From: Vibrio sp. SNU_ST1
GTDB taxonomy: Bacteria; Pseudomonadota; Gammaproteobacteria; Enterobacterales; Vibrionaceae
Direction: 5' to 3'
DNA: 64,000 nucleotides
NCBI RefSeq assembly: GCF_030563405.1
Contig: NZ_CP130749.1
Coordinates: forward strand, 124,001-188,000
Position 1 is the stretch's first letter. Each line of letters starts with the position of its first letter. The notes below the pieces were generated by a model, which searched no databases, had not been told where the DNA came from, and saw only the letters and a list, made by a program, of their open reading frames with translations. Shown in pieces: positions 1 to 8,808 of the stretch. A program made the position numbers and the translations under genes.

Positions 1-165
1 GTATGAGTTAACCCTATTTTGGTGTAAATATAATTGAGATGAATGGGTGTCACGTATATAAGTATCGCTAATTGAAATGAAAGTATTTTTATGATTAATA
101 GATGAAAATACAATCAGTTGCTTCTTATGTGTGTGTAGGTGCATTTATATTTCAATGGTGTTTAA

Positions 166-1719
166 ATGAACAAAAATAAAATTACCCTAACAATCCTTGC
201 AATTTTACCTTTGCTTTCTGCATGTGGTAGCGATAGTAAGAGTACTGCCGCTACGACCCCTACGCCGGCACCAACCCCTGGGTTTACCTTGCCAAATGAA
301 TCGAGTTTGATTACCAATTACAATGTCGATAGTGCTTTTAATACGGTATTTCCAAGTAACTATCAGATAGCAAAAGATGCGGGCTTTGATTATTTTATTA
401 AAATACCATTACGCTCAGATCCAAGTATTAGTATTACCATTCTCGCGACCAAAGGTAGTGATGAGGATCTGCGTCAAGCCATTGGTGTATGGACTTCTCT
501 TTTATCCGAAAATGGAGCGAATACGGAGCTGACTAAACTGGATGTTTTTAAAACAATGAGTAAGCGTCAGGCTACGTTGTTTATGGCTAAAACGGAAGGT
601 GATGTCGGTAATATTCAGCAAGAGCTACTGAGGTTGTTGAAAGTTCGTGAGCCTAAACTTGCTTCTGCTACGGCTGACAACTATCTAAAGTTGATAGCTT
701 TAGATAATGATTTATTCAAAAAATATGGTTGGTTTGTACATAGCCAAGCGCTTGGTTATAACGAAACGATATACGTTGGTGAGCCTGAGTATTTCACTGG
801 TCCTGCTAGTACAAGAGATGCTTCAATAGAGGAAATTCTTCATATAACTCAAGCTCAAGGAATTGCACCTTTAACCGGAGATGGTAGTAAAGGCGGACTA
901 CAAAAGAGAATAACTGAACATAGCTTGAGTATCTTCAAAGATTATCGGTATGACAGCGTAAAAGGCCTATATGTTTACGAGGATAAAGATCCTAGCAAAG
1001 ATTATGTAGCTCGTAGTTCTATCTGGAGCCCACAAGCAAGTGGTGCGACTTTCGATGAAAAACGTGAAGAGCAATGGGATGGCGACTGGGGCGGTGATGA
1101 TATAGGTAAAGACCTAGGAATGCCTGAACAATATAAGATGGGGCAAACTTTTTCTCATGAGTATTTTGCTGCACTAGTCGACACGTATTACGGACTGTAC
1201 GGTGGGTTTAAAACTGAGTTTGGAGGAATGGATAACTACCGTTACGTTACCCGAGAAACTTTGCCTAGTGATAGTACTGGTTTTGCTATCGTCAAAGAAT
1301 TTTTGCCTGAATATCATCAATATACGGCAAGGATTGATAGTGCAAAGGTCAATACGTATTTAAAAGCGAATCCGTCGTTAAATAATACATTTAAGATCCA
1401 AATTTCTTCTGATGATAAAGAAAAGTACACCTTTAAATCTCAATATATTAAAAATTTGAAAATCGTAGGTTCTGAGGCTTTAGATATACTTGGTAATTCA
1501 CAGAATAATTATTTTGAGGGGAATTCTGCTAACAACACTTTCGATGGATCTGATGGTACCGATGTATTGAAGATAAATGGTAACAAAAACGATTATTCGA
1601 TTGAAAATCTGGCTGGTGGTGTGACACAAATTTCTGGTAAATCGATTGGAACGGACAAGATTACCAATGTGGAATACATTAAATTTAACGATGAGGTTGT
1701 TAAGGTAGACAAAATCTAG
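166..1719 (+). CDS. Unrecognised lipoprotein with RTX-like C-terminal tail
   Basis: This 517-residue protein begins with a lipoprotein signal: a short basic N-terminus, a hydrophobic stretch and the lipobox LLSAC, so the mature protein should start at Cys20 and be membrane anchored. A Thr/Pro-rich linker follows. The middle holds EEILHI and HEYFAALVDTYYG, Glu/His-rich segments that could bind a metal, but no complete HExxH is present. The last 80 residues (NNYFEGNSANNTFDGSDGTD, then a YSIENL...NVEYIKFNDEV pattern) resemble degenerate hemolysin-type calcium-binding repeats and the tail that usually follows them. I do not recognise the family and assign no function. The ATG has no strong ribosome binding site, but it is the only start that retains the signal peptide. 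A hairpin terminator follows. Confidence 0.8.
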   Translation: MNKNKITLTILAILPLLSACGSDSKSTAATTPTPAPTPGFTLPNESSLITNYNVDSAFNTVFPSNYQIAKDAGFDYFIKIPLRSDPSISITILATKGSDEDLRQAIGVWTSLLSENGANTELTKLDVFKTMSKRQATLFMAKTEGDVGNIQQELLRLLKVREPKLASATADNYLKLIALDNDLFKKYGWFVHSQALGYNETIYVGEPEYFTGPASTRDASIEEILHITQAQGIAPLTGDGSKGGLQKRITEHSLSIFKDYRYDSVKGLYVYEDKDPSKDYVARSSIWSPQASGATFDEKREEQWDGDWGGDDIGKDLGMPEQYKMGQTFSHEYFAALVDTYYGLYGGFKTEFGGMDNYRYVTRETLPSDSTGFAIVKEFLPEYHQYTARIDSAKVNTYLKANPSLNNTFKIQISSDDKEKYTFKSQYIKNLKIVGSEALDILGNSQNNYFEGNSANNTFDGSDGTDVLKINGNKNDYSIENLAGGVTQISGKSIGTDKITNVEYIKFNDEVVKVDKI

Positions 1720-1767
1720 CTAAAGCGACTCAAGCACCTAAATATATCCCTTCTATTTATTCCGTTG

Positions 1768-1796
1768 AAAACCACTTACATCCGTAGGTGGTTTTT
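1768..1796 (+). terminator. Terminator after the RTX-tailed lipoprotein gene
   Basis: An 11-bp stem (AAACCACTTAC paired with GTAGGTGGTTT, one G-T pair) with an ATCC loop is followed by a short run of T. It lies about 50 bases after the stop codon. Confidence 0.7.
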
Positions 1797-2072
1797 ATCG
1801 ATTTTATACTGACACAGTAAGCCTAATCCGCGCTCATTTGGTTTTTATAACGACCAACATAATCATTTCGTCCCGAACTCAAGTGGCCTTAGGGTTGAAG
1901 CCGTCATTTCCCCCTTAAGCTGGCGGTAGTTTCAGGTTGTCTTCGTTCCCAACATGAGAAACACTAAGGAAAAAAATTATTGCGCCCTACTTGTTTCCAG
2001 CAAAGGATTCTAATGTCTATGAAAGATTGTTCTTACGGTATTAAGATAATGTAGATGGTCGCGAGAAGAGTT
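1797..2072. other. Gene-free stretch containing one repeat copy
   Basis: Between the lipoprotein terminator and the end of the AraC-type gene I see no convincing ORF. The only structure is the 54-bp repeat copy at 1895-1948. Confidence 0.5.
1895..1948 (+). repeat. 54-bp direct repeat, copy 1
   Basis: It matches the segment at 3182-3235 at 49 of 54 positions. The shared core includes TTTCCCCCTTAAGCTGGCGG. The two copies are in the same orientation and bracket the AraC-type gene. Origin is unknown; remnants of a mobile element are possible. Confidence 0.8.
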
Positions 2073-2095
2073 AAAGCCTACACATGGTAGGCTTT
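2073..2095 (-). terminator. Candidate terminator of the AraC-type gene
   Basis: A perfect 9-bp stem (AAAGCCTAC / GTAGGCTTT) with a 5-base loop lies just past the stop codon of the minus-strand gene. The T-tail on that strand is poor, so termination is plausible but unproven. Confidence 0.45.
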
Positions 2096-2099
2096 GTGA

Positions 2100-2999
2100 C
2101 TATTTGATAGCCGTACAGAAACTTACGTCTGAATGTTGAGTTTGCGGATCATAGCTGTGGTAAAGCTCAAAGCAAGGGCGGTCTTCGGTTGCTATGCCGG
2201 ACTCTATGACCTTACTCATCAGGTCGTCCCAAGCTTTAGCGTATTGGTTTGGCTCGGTGATTGTTTGTCGCATCACTGCATATTGTCCGCCAGGAAAATC
2301 TTTCAATTCGATCCCATTTGGTACTTCAGTATCGTCTGAAACCATCAAACAGATGTCAGTACGGCATTTATCGTTCGGCGTGATTTCTGGATTGTCATGA
2401 TAGATAAAGATGCAGCTGTTATCTGCTAATCCTTTCATTTCGGCCCATTGATAAAGACGACCGCTTGGTTCTTCATAACCCTGTCCATAGGGGCCTGTCA
2501 CTCGTACATACGCTAGTTTTGACGGTTCGAATTGTTTCGTTTTCATTGTCCTACTCCATGTTGTTGGTTCGGAGTCAGTATATGAATTGCTTGCGGTTGC
2601 TGCGTTTCCATTCTTGCGCAACGTGTGTCCAATCTTGCTATTTCGCGTCAACTCAGAAAACGCTTGGTAATCTTCACAATCACGAAATGCCGTAGGAGTT
2701 ACTCCAAAGTGCTGTTTGAATGCTTTGGCCAAGCTTTGCGAGGACGAGAAACCATATTCCAGTGCGATATTCAGGACTGGTTGCTTGGATTTGAAAAGAT
2801 CATCAGCTGCGGATTCAAGCCTCAGTCGCCTGATGAAATCCGCAAGTGTCTCGCCTTGAATAGCCTTAAAAGTGCGATGAAAATGGTAAGGTGAAAAATT
2901 GGCTAACGCCGCGACTTCTATTAGGTTGAGTGGCTCGTTAAAGTGCTTCTCTAAATAGCGGACAACCGGAATCAGCCGCTTATGATAGTCAACGTACAT
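2100..2999 (-). CDS. AraC-family regulator with GyrI-like effector domain
   Basis: The first ~105 residues form two helix-turn-helix units of the AraC type (ALANFSPYHFHRTFKAIQG and ALEYGFSSSQSLAKAFKQHF), so it should bind DNA. Residues from about 150 to the end (FEPSKLAYVRVTGPYGQGYEE ... GIELKDFPGGQYAVM) are a GyrI/SOUL-like small-molecule binding domain, as in Rob- and BmrR-like regulators. The AraC domain is at the N-terminus and the sensor at the C-terminus, the usual order for this subfamily. An in-frame GTG lies five codons upstream (3014), but neither start has a clear ribosome binding site. I prefer the ATG. The targets are unknown, and no adjacent gene is an obvious partner. Confidence 0.88.
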   Translation of the reverse strand: MYVDYHKRLIPVVRYLEKHFNEPLNLIEVAALANFSPYHFHRTFKAIQGETLADFIRRLRLESAADDLFKSKQPVLNIALEYGFSSSQSLAKAFKQHFGVTPTAFRDCEDYQAFSELTRNSKIGHTLRKNGNAATASNSYTDSEPTTWSRTMKTKQFEPSKLAYVRVTGPYGQGYEEPSGRLYQWAEMKGLADNSCIFIYHDNPEITPNDKCRTDICLMVSDDTEVPNGIELKDFPGGQYAVMRQTITEPNQYAKAWDDLMSKVIESGIATEDRPCFELYHSYDPQTQHSDVSFCTAIK

Positions 3000-3408
3000 T
3001 ACTTTATTTACCACTCTCTATTGTCATCGTTCTTGTTTAGATCACCGAGACTAGCTGATCTAAGTTGAGTTTCAATAGAGGGGCCTTGAAACTGAGATTA
3101 GATGCGTAAATCCAATCATCTCGTTATGTTTCTCTATCTACTAACGCGATTATTTAACCTCAAAATCAGGTCGTATTTGTATTGAAGTCGTCATTTCCCC
3201 CTTAAGCTGGCGGTAGTTTCAGAGCGTCTTCATTCGGGTATTCGATGGCACACTTAAATGCTCGTCGAACCGGGTGGCTTAACGCTTGAACTATGAACTT
3301 TTCTAGACGATACTTTTTTCTTACATTGCTCCCTAATTTGACGCGTAATATGTTGATTCTAAATGAGGTATTTTGAGTGACAATAGTATCGATTAGGAAG
3401 TTTGACTC
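3000..3408. other. Intergenic region with second repeat copy
   Basis: This 409-bp gap separates the divergent AraC-type gene and the secreted-protein gene. It must hold promoters for both. Besides the repeat at 3182-3235 I see no ORF, strong palindrome or recognisable operator. Confidence 0.5.
3182..3235 (+). repeat. 54-bp direct repeat, copy 2
   Basis: Second copy of the repeat at 1895-1948, same orientation, with differences at the 7th base, a three-base block near position 42, and one base near the end. Copy-to-copy distance is about 1.29 kb and encloses the AraC-type gene. Confidence 0.8.
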
Positions 3409-5640
3409 ATGAAAACCTACATTTCTGGGCTGCTCGCACTCATTCCTTCATATTTAATCACCGGCTATTCTTTTGCTGTTGGTACAGCGATTGTACTGCC
3501 AGGGCAACATGAATCCGGCGCTGATCTTTCGGGCTCCCCAATGTCTGCGAATGCTGTCATTGATTGGGAAATTGCGAACAGTGACCTCGTATTTGGCTCT
3601 TATGCAGATAAAACCGACAATAAGCGAACTACGACAATTGGGTATATGTATAACCAAAAATTGGAGCTCAATTCTGGTTGGTTGGAGAACGACCTTCGTA
3701 ATAACGCAGAATTACATGGCGTTAATTTTGAAGACTTCTTTCTCCATTTTTCTGAAGATACAGTGCTCGCAGAAGTTGATAACACCCACGGTGAAAATAC
3801 TCTCTTAAGTGGAAAGCCTATGATCTTGGGCTATACAGCCAGTGAAGATCATGCGGGCTTTTGGCTGTATCAAGAGCCTCCTTGGGATGCCGATGTGTTT
3901 GAGAATTTCGAACAGGGCGGGGCTTTGTATGTCTATCATGCTGAACAGTTTGAAAGGCTGATACTGAAGTTCTCTCAGTTTGCATCTGGCGGTCAGTTTT
4001 GGCTTGAATATCCAACCCAAACGGATGCTCATGGGCAAGTTTTACAATGGTCTGTGTTGGACTTAAAGAAAGATAAAACCCTTAACATGCGGAAAGACGA
4101 AACTGTGTTGTGGGATGTTCCTGCTGATTGGGTCAGGGTAACCACACACGATGGGAGCGGTGCGAGTTATGGTGGGGGACCATATTTTGGGTCGACTTTT
4201 GTGCGTGATGCTGGACGTTTGTATGTGGTGAGAATCCGTTGGCAAAGTGAGAACGCTGACGACAGGCCGCGTTTAAAAGAAGTAAAACTCAAAAACAGCT
4301 TTCCGACCGTCAAGTTAACCGACGCTCCGACCACAACTCCGGATGGCAATGCTATCAGCCAATGGCGAAAAGTTCGTGGCTTTGACGTGTCTGCAGACCT
4401 GAATGGCGATAACTACTTGTCGTCAAGCGAGTATCGAAATCGAACCAATGAGAAGGCAACAGCGCGTTTTCGTTGGGAATCAAGAGTGGTGCCATTTGGT
4501 CGAATGTGGAGCACGAATTCATCTTGGTCGTTAACGAACGTCGCAAACGCGGATTATTTATCAGCTATTCATTGGTACTATAAGCAAAGCTGGACAAGCC
4601 AAGGTTTGAATGGTGCGTACAACGACGACACAAATAAGCTTATTGGTTCGAACCAGTTCTATGTTCACTCTGGCGGACATGTTCAAGAGTTAGGAGCTGT
4701 TGCGGGTTCGAATCAAGCGGATGATCTCTACAAACAACAATTTTCAGCGTTTCTCAAAAATCTATCTGCTTTAGAAAGTGATGCGTCTATTGGATTGAAC
4801 CTCGGAACTGCGAACTTGCTAGGGCGAAATGGACAGTCTCATCTTAGCGAGGCCGGGTCTTTGTATCTGAGAGAGCACTACATTTTTCCGTCTACTGGGT
4901 TTAGTGGTTACTCGGGGATCTCTAAGTTCTGGGATAATTCTGCGCTCGCCTATAATGGACAAAGAGTTATTTTTCACGCGACAACGCGTTACGGGCGAGT
5001 CCAGTATCTTGGCAATAGTGAAGATAATTGGAAGAAAGACCAATACTCGACCTTAGCTATTTATCACCTTAATCGACACGCTCAACATAGCTATTTTAAT
5101 CAGTGGAACAATGGTTACGTCTATGGAAGTGGTAACACGACTGCAGACACTTTCTGGCAAAGTGGTGTCCCTAAAAATATCGCTTATCAACCTAGTTCGT
5201 TATTAGCCGTTGATTTGGGAGAGCCGAGTCATCAGGTCCTACAGGGATTTGAGCCAATTCCTTTGATGCTATCGACATCGACACCTCAGCTCGCTGATTA
5301 CACCATCGTTGGTGATTCATCGATGAGTGAAGTGGTGCATGCTGATCTGCCCAATGGTATGACTCATGTTCTACCGACGTTCACGTACTTTATGTATCAA
5401 TCTAAAAATCAGGTGGCCGCTGGCGGCCCTGAAGATATGGTGCTAGCGAGAGAGTTCAGCAATGGTCGTGTGTTGTACCGCACGGATTTCCACGGTAAGA
5501 ATTCGAGCTTTTATGAGGCAGAGAAGCTGATGATTGTATTGGGCGTGCCGATGAAGCCTGTCGATGAAAACGGCAACATCGGAGAGTATGTGACTGAAAT
5601 TCATATTGGTGGTTATGAAGGGCTGTTCTTGCTTTATTAG
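3409..5640 (+). CDS. Large unrecognised secreted protein, possibly carbohydrate-active
   Basis: This 743-residue protein has an N-terminal signal peptide (cleavage near residues 22-24, ...YSFAVG), so it should be exported. Around residues 325-340 the run DLNGDNYLSSSEY has the spacing of an EF-hand or dockerin-like calcium loop. The C-terminal half has features I associate with hypothetical TIM-barrel glycosidases: a helix like YSTLAIYHLNRHAQHSYF, then SSLLAVDLGEP, and late in the protein the segment REFSNGRVLYRTDF. That link is inference from pattern only; I cannot name the family or the nucleophile. The glycerate kinase gene starts 56 bp downstream on the same strand without a terminator, so the two may be cotranscribed. 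An ATG with weak upstream purines was taken as start because it gives the signal peptide. Confidence 0.85.
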   Translation: MKTYISGLLALIPSYLITGYSFAVGTAIVLPGQHESGADLSGSPMSANAVIDWEIANSDLVFGSYADKTDNKRTTTIGYMYNQKLELNSGWLENDLRNNAELHGVNFEDFFLHFSEDTVLAEVDNTHGENTLLSGKPMILGYTASEDHAGFWLYQEPPWDADVFENFEQGGALYVYHAEQFERLILKFSQFASGGQFWLEYPTQTDAHGQVLQWSVLDLKKDKTLNMRKDETVLWDVPADWVRVTTHDGSGASYGGGPYFGSTFVRDAGRLYVVRIRWQSENADDRPRLKEVKLKNSFPTVKLTDAPTTTPDGNAISQWRKVRGFDVSADLNGDNYLSSSEYRNRTNEKATARFRWESRVVPFGRMWSTNSSWSLTNVANADYLSAIHWYYKQSWTSQGLNGAYNDDTNKLIGSNQFYVHSGGHVQELGAVAGSNQADDLYKQQFSAFLKNLSALESDASIGLNLGTANLLGRNGQSHLSEAGSLYLREHYIFPSTGFSGYSGISKFWDNSALAYNGQRVIFHATTRYGRVQYLGNSEDNWKKDQYSTLAIYHLNRHAQHSYFNQWNNGYVYGSGNTTADTFWQSGVPKNIAYQPSSLLAVDLGEPSHQVLQGFEPIPLMLSTSTPQLADYTIVGDSSMSEVVHADLPNGMTHVLPTFTYFMYQSKNQVAAGGPEDMVLAREFSNGRVLYRTDFHGKNSSFYEAEKLMIVLGVPMKPVDENGNIGEYVTEIHIGGYEGLFLLY

Positions 5641-5696
5641 AGCAAATAGAATGAAAATCAACTGACAAAATTTAATATTCTTTTGGAACTCTCAGT

Positions 5697-6881
5697 ATGA
5701 AAATTGTTATTGCACCAGACTCGTTTAAAGAATCTTTATCTGCTGTATCGGTGGCGGCGTGCATTGAAAAGGGCTTTCGTGAAATCTTTCCTGACGCTGA
5801 ATACGTGACCTTACCTTTAGCTGACGGAGGTGAAGGAACGGTAGATGTTTTGCTGCAAGGCTTGGCAGGGCAAAAGCGAGCACATCAAGTTGAAGGGCCA
5901 TTGGGAAAATTGGTTAATGCTGAATGGGCGATGCTTGAACCATCGGAGCATAACCAGAACAAAACGGCATTGATTGAAATAGCTGCAGCATCGGGCTTGG
6001 ATTTATTGAAACCAGAACAGCGTGATCCGTTGATTGCTTCGTCTTTTGGAACAGGACAGCTGATTTTGGAAGCGATAGAGCAGGGCGCTCAAACGATTAT
6101 TCTTGGATTGGGTGGCAGTGCGACCAACGATGGCGGTGCGGGTATCGTTCAAGCTCTAGGTGGGCGCTTGTTAGATAGTAAAGGGCAAGATAGCAATGGA
6201 CAAGAGCTTGGCCGAGGTGGTGCTGCATTAGCGGATTTAGCTTCTATTGATCTTACTGGCGTAGATTTTCGCTGCGCTGATGTCGATTTGATTTTGGCGT
6301 GTGATGTTGATAATCCATTGTGTGGTGATAAAGGTGCCAGCCATATATTTGGTCCACAAAAAGGCGCGACACCGCAACAAGTCTTGTTGCTGGATAAAGC
6401 GCTTGAGAATTTTGCTCAAGTTGCAGAAATGCAAGGTTGTGTCGGTGGCGATGAGCCTGTTTACAAGCGCGTGGGTTATGGCGCAGCTGGTGGCACGCCG
6501 ATGGGACTTGGTTTGTTATTTAATATCCAAATTAAACCCGGCATTGAGATGGTGCTCGATGTTTTACAAGCTGATGATCTATTGAAAGGTGCCGACTTGG
6601 TGATTACTGGCGAAGGGCAAATGGACAACCAAACTCTGCAAGGCAAAACACCTTACGGCATTGCTAAGCGAGCAAGCCTCCAAGGTATTCCCACCATAGG
6701 AATTGCAGGATCTTTAGGTACTGAAGTCGAAGCCTTATATGATGAAATGAGCAGCTTGTTTGGAACTGTACGTTCTCCTCAACCACTCAATCAGGTACTG
6801 CAAGAAGCTGAACTAAACCTTACCAGAACGGCGAGAAATATCGCTGCGACTCTGAAAGTAGGTCATGCGATATTGAAATAA
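5697..6881 (+). CDS. Glycerate kinase
   Basis: The protein (394 residues, usual for the family) phosphorylates glycerate with ATP and feeds it into glycolysis via phosphoglycerate. It begins with the family signature IAPDSFKESLSA and has ADGGEGTVDVL near residue 40, GLGGSATNDGGAG near residue 137, ACDVDNPLCG and VITGEGQMDNQTLQGK, all typical of the GlxK/GarK (PF02595) family rather than the MOFRL type. The start has GGAACTC 6-8 bases upstream. It follows the secreted-protein gene with a 56-bp gap and may share its transcript. No glyoxylate, tartronate or glucarate genes flank it, so the source of glycerate is unknown. I leave the symbol empty because glxK and garK cannot be told apart here. 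Confidence 0.93.
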   Translation: MKIVIAPDSFKESLSAVSVAACIEKGFREIFPDAEYVTLPLADGGEGTVDVLLQGLAGQKRAHQVEGPLGKLVNAEWAMLEPSEHNQNKTALIEIAAASGLDLLKPEQRDPLIASSFGTGQLILEAIEQGAQTIILGLGGSATNDGGAGIVQALGGRLLDSKGQDSNGQELGRGGAALADLASIDLTGVDFRCADVDLILACDVDNPLCGDKGASHIFGPQKGATPQQVLLLDKALENFAQVAEMQGCVGGDEPVYKRVGYGAAGGTPMGLGLLFNIQIKPGIEMVLDVLQADDLLKGADLVITGEGQMDNQTLQGKTPYGIAKRASLQGIPTIGIAGSLGTEVEALYDEMSSLFGTVRSPQPLNQVLQEAELNLTRTARNIAATLKVGHAILK

Positions 6882-6920
6882 AGTGATGTTTGACAATTGG
6901 TTACTTAACATCATGGTTCG

Positions 6921-6957
6921 ATAGGTTTTATAGATAGCAACGATAAATATAAACGAT
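6921..6957 (+). promoter_or_regulatory. OxyR-like binding site upstream of catalase
   Basis: Two 15-bp halves separated by exactly 7 bp fit the OxyR pattern ATAGnTnnnAnCTAT: each half matches 8 of 10 specified bases. The site centres about 140 bp before the catalase start. That spacing and the downstream gene make peroxide control plausible; the OxyR gene itself is not in the window. Confidence 0.6.
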
Positions 6958-7079
6958 TATATTTTATTCCAGCTCAGGTCTATTCTTTACCCATAGTAAT
7001 TTAGTGGTTTTAAATAGTGAACCCTCTTAAATTTAAGATGTGGCAACGATGTGACATCTTTAACCCTAAGGAATAGACC

Positions 7080-8531
7080 ATGAGTAAAAAACTGACCACA
7101 GCTTCGGGTTGTCCTGTCGCTCATAACCAGAATGTTCAAACCGCGGGCAAACGTGGCCCTCAACTGCTTCAAGATGTTTGGTTTTTAGAAAAGATGGCGC
7201 ATTTTGACCGCGAAGTGATTCCAGAGCGTCGTATGCACGCGAAAGGTTCTGGTGCTTACGGTACTTTTACCGTTACACACGACATCACCAAATACACTAA
7301 GGCCAAATTGTTCTCTGAAGTAGGCAAAAAAACCGATTTGTTCGCTCGTTTTACGACAGTGGCAGGTGAGCGCGGTGCAGCTGATGCTGAGCGTGATATC
7401 CGTGGCTTTGCATTGAAGTTTTATACTGAAGAAGGCAACTGGGATATGGTGGGTAACAACACGCCAGTATTCTTCCTTCGTGACCCCCTTAAATTCCCAG
7501 ATCTAAACCATGCGGTGAAACGAGATCCTCGCACTAATATGCGCAGTGCTAAAAACAACTGGGATTTCTGGACTTCTCTACCTGAAGCGCTACACCAAAT
7601 CACCATCGTGATGAGTGACCGTGGTATTCCTGCTACTTACCGCCACATGCACGGTTTTGGTAGCCACACGTTCAGCTTTATTAATGCAGACAACGAACGT
7701 TTCTGGGTGAAATTCCACTTCAAATCTCAGCAAGGTATTAAAAACCTGTCTGATGCAGAAGCCGGGCAATTAATCGGTAATGATCGTGAAAGCCACCAAC
7801 GCGACTTGTTAGACAGTATCGACAACCAAGACTTCCCTAAATGGACGTTGAAAGTGCAAGTGATGCCAGAAGCGGATGCAGCGAAAGTGCCGTACAACCC
7901 GTTCGATCTTACTAAGATCTGGCCACACGCAGATTACCCATTAATTGAAGTGGGCGAGTTTGAATTGAACCGAAACCCGCAAAACTTCTTCGCTGAAGTA
8001 GAGCAGTCGGCATTCAACCCGGCGAACGTGGTTCCGGGTATTAGCTTCTCACCAGACAAAATGCTGCAAGGTCGCCTGTTTGCTTACGGTGATGCGCAGC
8101 GCTACCGTTTGGGTGTTAACCATCAGCATATCCCAGTGAACGCACCTCGTTGCCCTGTACACAGCTACCACCGTGATGGAGCAATGCGTGTTGATGGTAA
8201 CTTTGGTAGCACACTAGGCTATGAGCCAAACAATGAAGGCCAATGGGCAGAGCAACCAGACTTTGCAGAACCAGCATTGAACCTAGATGGTGCGGCAGCG
8301 CACTGGGATCACCGCGAAGATGAAGATTACTTCTCACAACCGGGTGATCTGTTCCGTCTGATGACACCAGAAAAACAAGCGATTCTGTTTGATAACACAG
8401 CGCGTAACCTAGGCGGTGTGCCTAAAGAGATTCAACTGCGTCACCTAAGACACTGTTACAAAGCCGATCCAGCTTACGGCGAGGGCATTGGTAAACTGCT
8501 TGAAATCGATGTAAGTGAATTTAAGTCGTAA
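7080..8531 (+). CDS. katA: Monofunctional heme catalase (KatA type)
   Basis: The enzyme dismutates hydrogen peroxide to water and oxygen in the cytoplasm. The 483-residue length and sequence fit the small-subunit (clade 3) catalases. The distal His53 lies in [12 protein letters not shown], the catalytic Asn in [14 protein letters not shown], and the proximal heme-binding Tyr336 in [19 protein letters not shown]-binding clade features such as the HRDG segment are also visible. The ATG is preceded by AAGGAAT at good spacing. It stands alone with its own terminator, and an OxyR-like site lies upstream. All key residues are present, so it should be active. Confidence 0.97.
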   Translation: MSKKLTTASGCPVAHNQNVQTAGKRGPQLLQDVWFLEKMAHFDREVIPERRMHAKGSGAYGTFTVTHDITKYTKAKLFSEVGKKTDLFARFTTVAGERGAADAERDIRGFALKFYTEEGNWDMVGNNTPVFFLRDPLKFPDLNHAVKRDPRTNMRSAKNNWDFWTSLPEALHQITIVMSDRGIPATYRHMHGFGSHTFSFINADNERFWVKFHFKSQQGIKNLSDAEAGQLIGNDRESHQRDLLDSIDNQDFPKWTLKVQVMPEADAAKVPYNPFDLTKIWPHADYPLIEVGEFELNRNPQNFFAEVEQSAFNPANVVPGISFSPDKMLQGRLFAYGDAQRYRLGVNHQHIPVNAPRCPVHSYHRDGAMRVDGNFGSTLGYEPNNEGQWAEQPDFAEPALNLDGAAAHWDHREDEDYFSQPGDLFRLMTPEKQAILFDNTARNLGGVPKEIQLRHLRHCYKADPAYGEGIGKLLEIDVSEFKS

Positions 8532-8556
8532 TCAATAAACTCGTTTAAATAGTCAG

Positions 8557-8590
8557 AAGGCCGCTGAGTTAATCACTCTGCGGCCTTTTT
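8557..8590 (+). terminator. Terminator after catalase gene
   Basis: GGCCGC and GCGGCC arms (AAGGCCGC ... GCGGCCTT) enclose a loop and are followed by five T. It lies about 30 bp after the stop. Confidence 0.8.
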
Positions 8591-8704
8591 GATCATTCTA
8601 TGTATCAAGTTAGGTGTGTTCCGTGAAGTGTATTAGGTGAGATGTATTGATTGATATCCTATTAGGTGAGCCATACCAACTGTTTGAAATTAAGCACCAT
8701 TTTT

Positions 8705-8727
8705 ATTGATAGTTTTTGCCTATCAAA
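8705..8727. promoter_or_regulatory. Operator-like palindrome before patatin gene
   Basis: The sequence ATTGATAG, seven bases, then CTATCAAAT is an almost perfect inverted repeat about 80 bp upstream of the patatin-like gene. Arm length and spacing suit a dimeric repressor or activator. I cannot name the protein. Confidence 0.4.
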
Positions 8728-8808
8728 TTAATAAACTCATCCCATTATATTTAGTTAGGGTAACGGATTATCCTACGGCTATCAGTTTATAAAGTAGAAG
8801 AGTTTGAG

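Noticed and set aside
2133..2894. Several plus-strand ORFs of 60-90 codons opposite the AraC-type gene
   Set aside because: They lie antisense within a well-supported gene and show no family motif.
8609..8670. Repeated TTAGGTG motifs after the catalase terminator
   Set aside because: Only three short copies with irregular spacing; too weak to call a repeat or operator.
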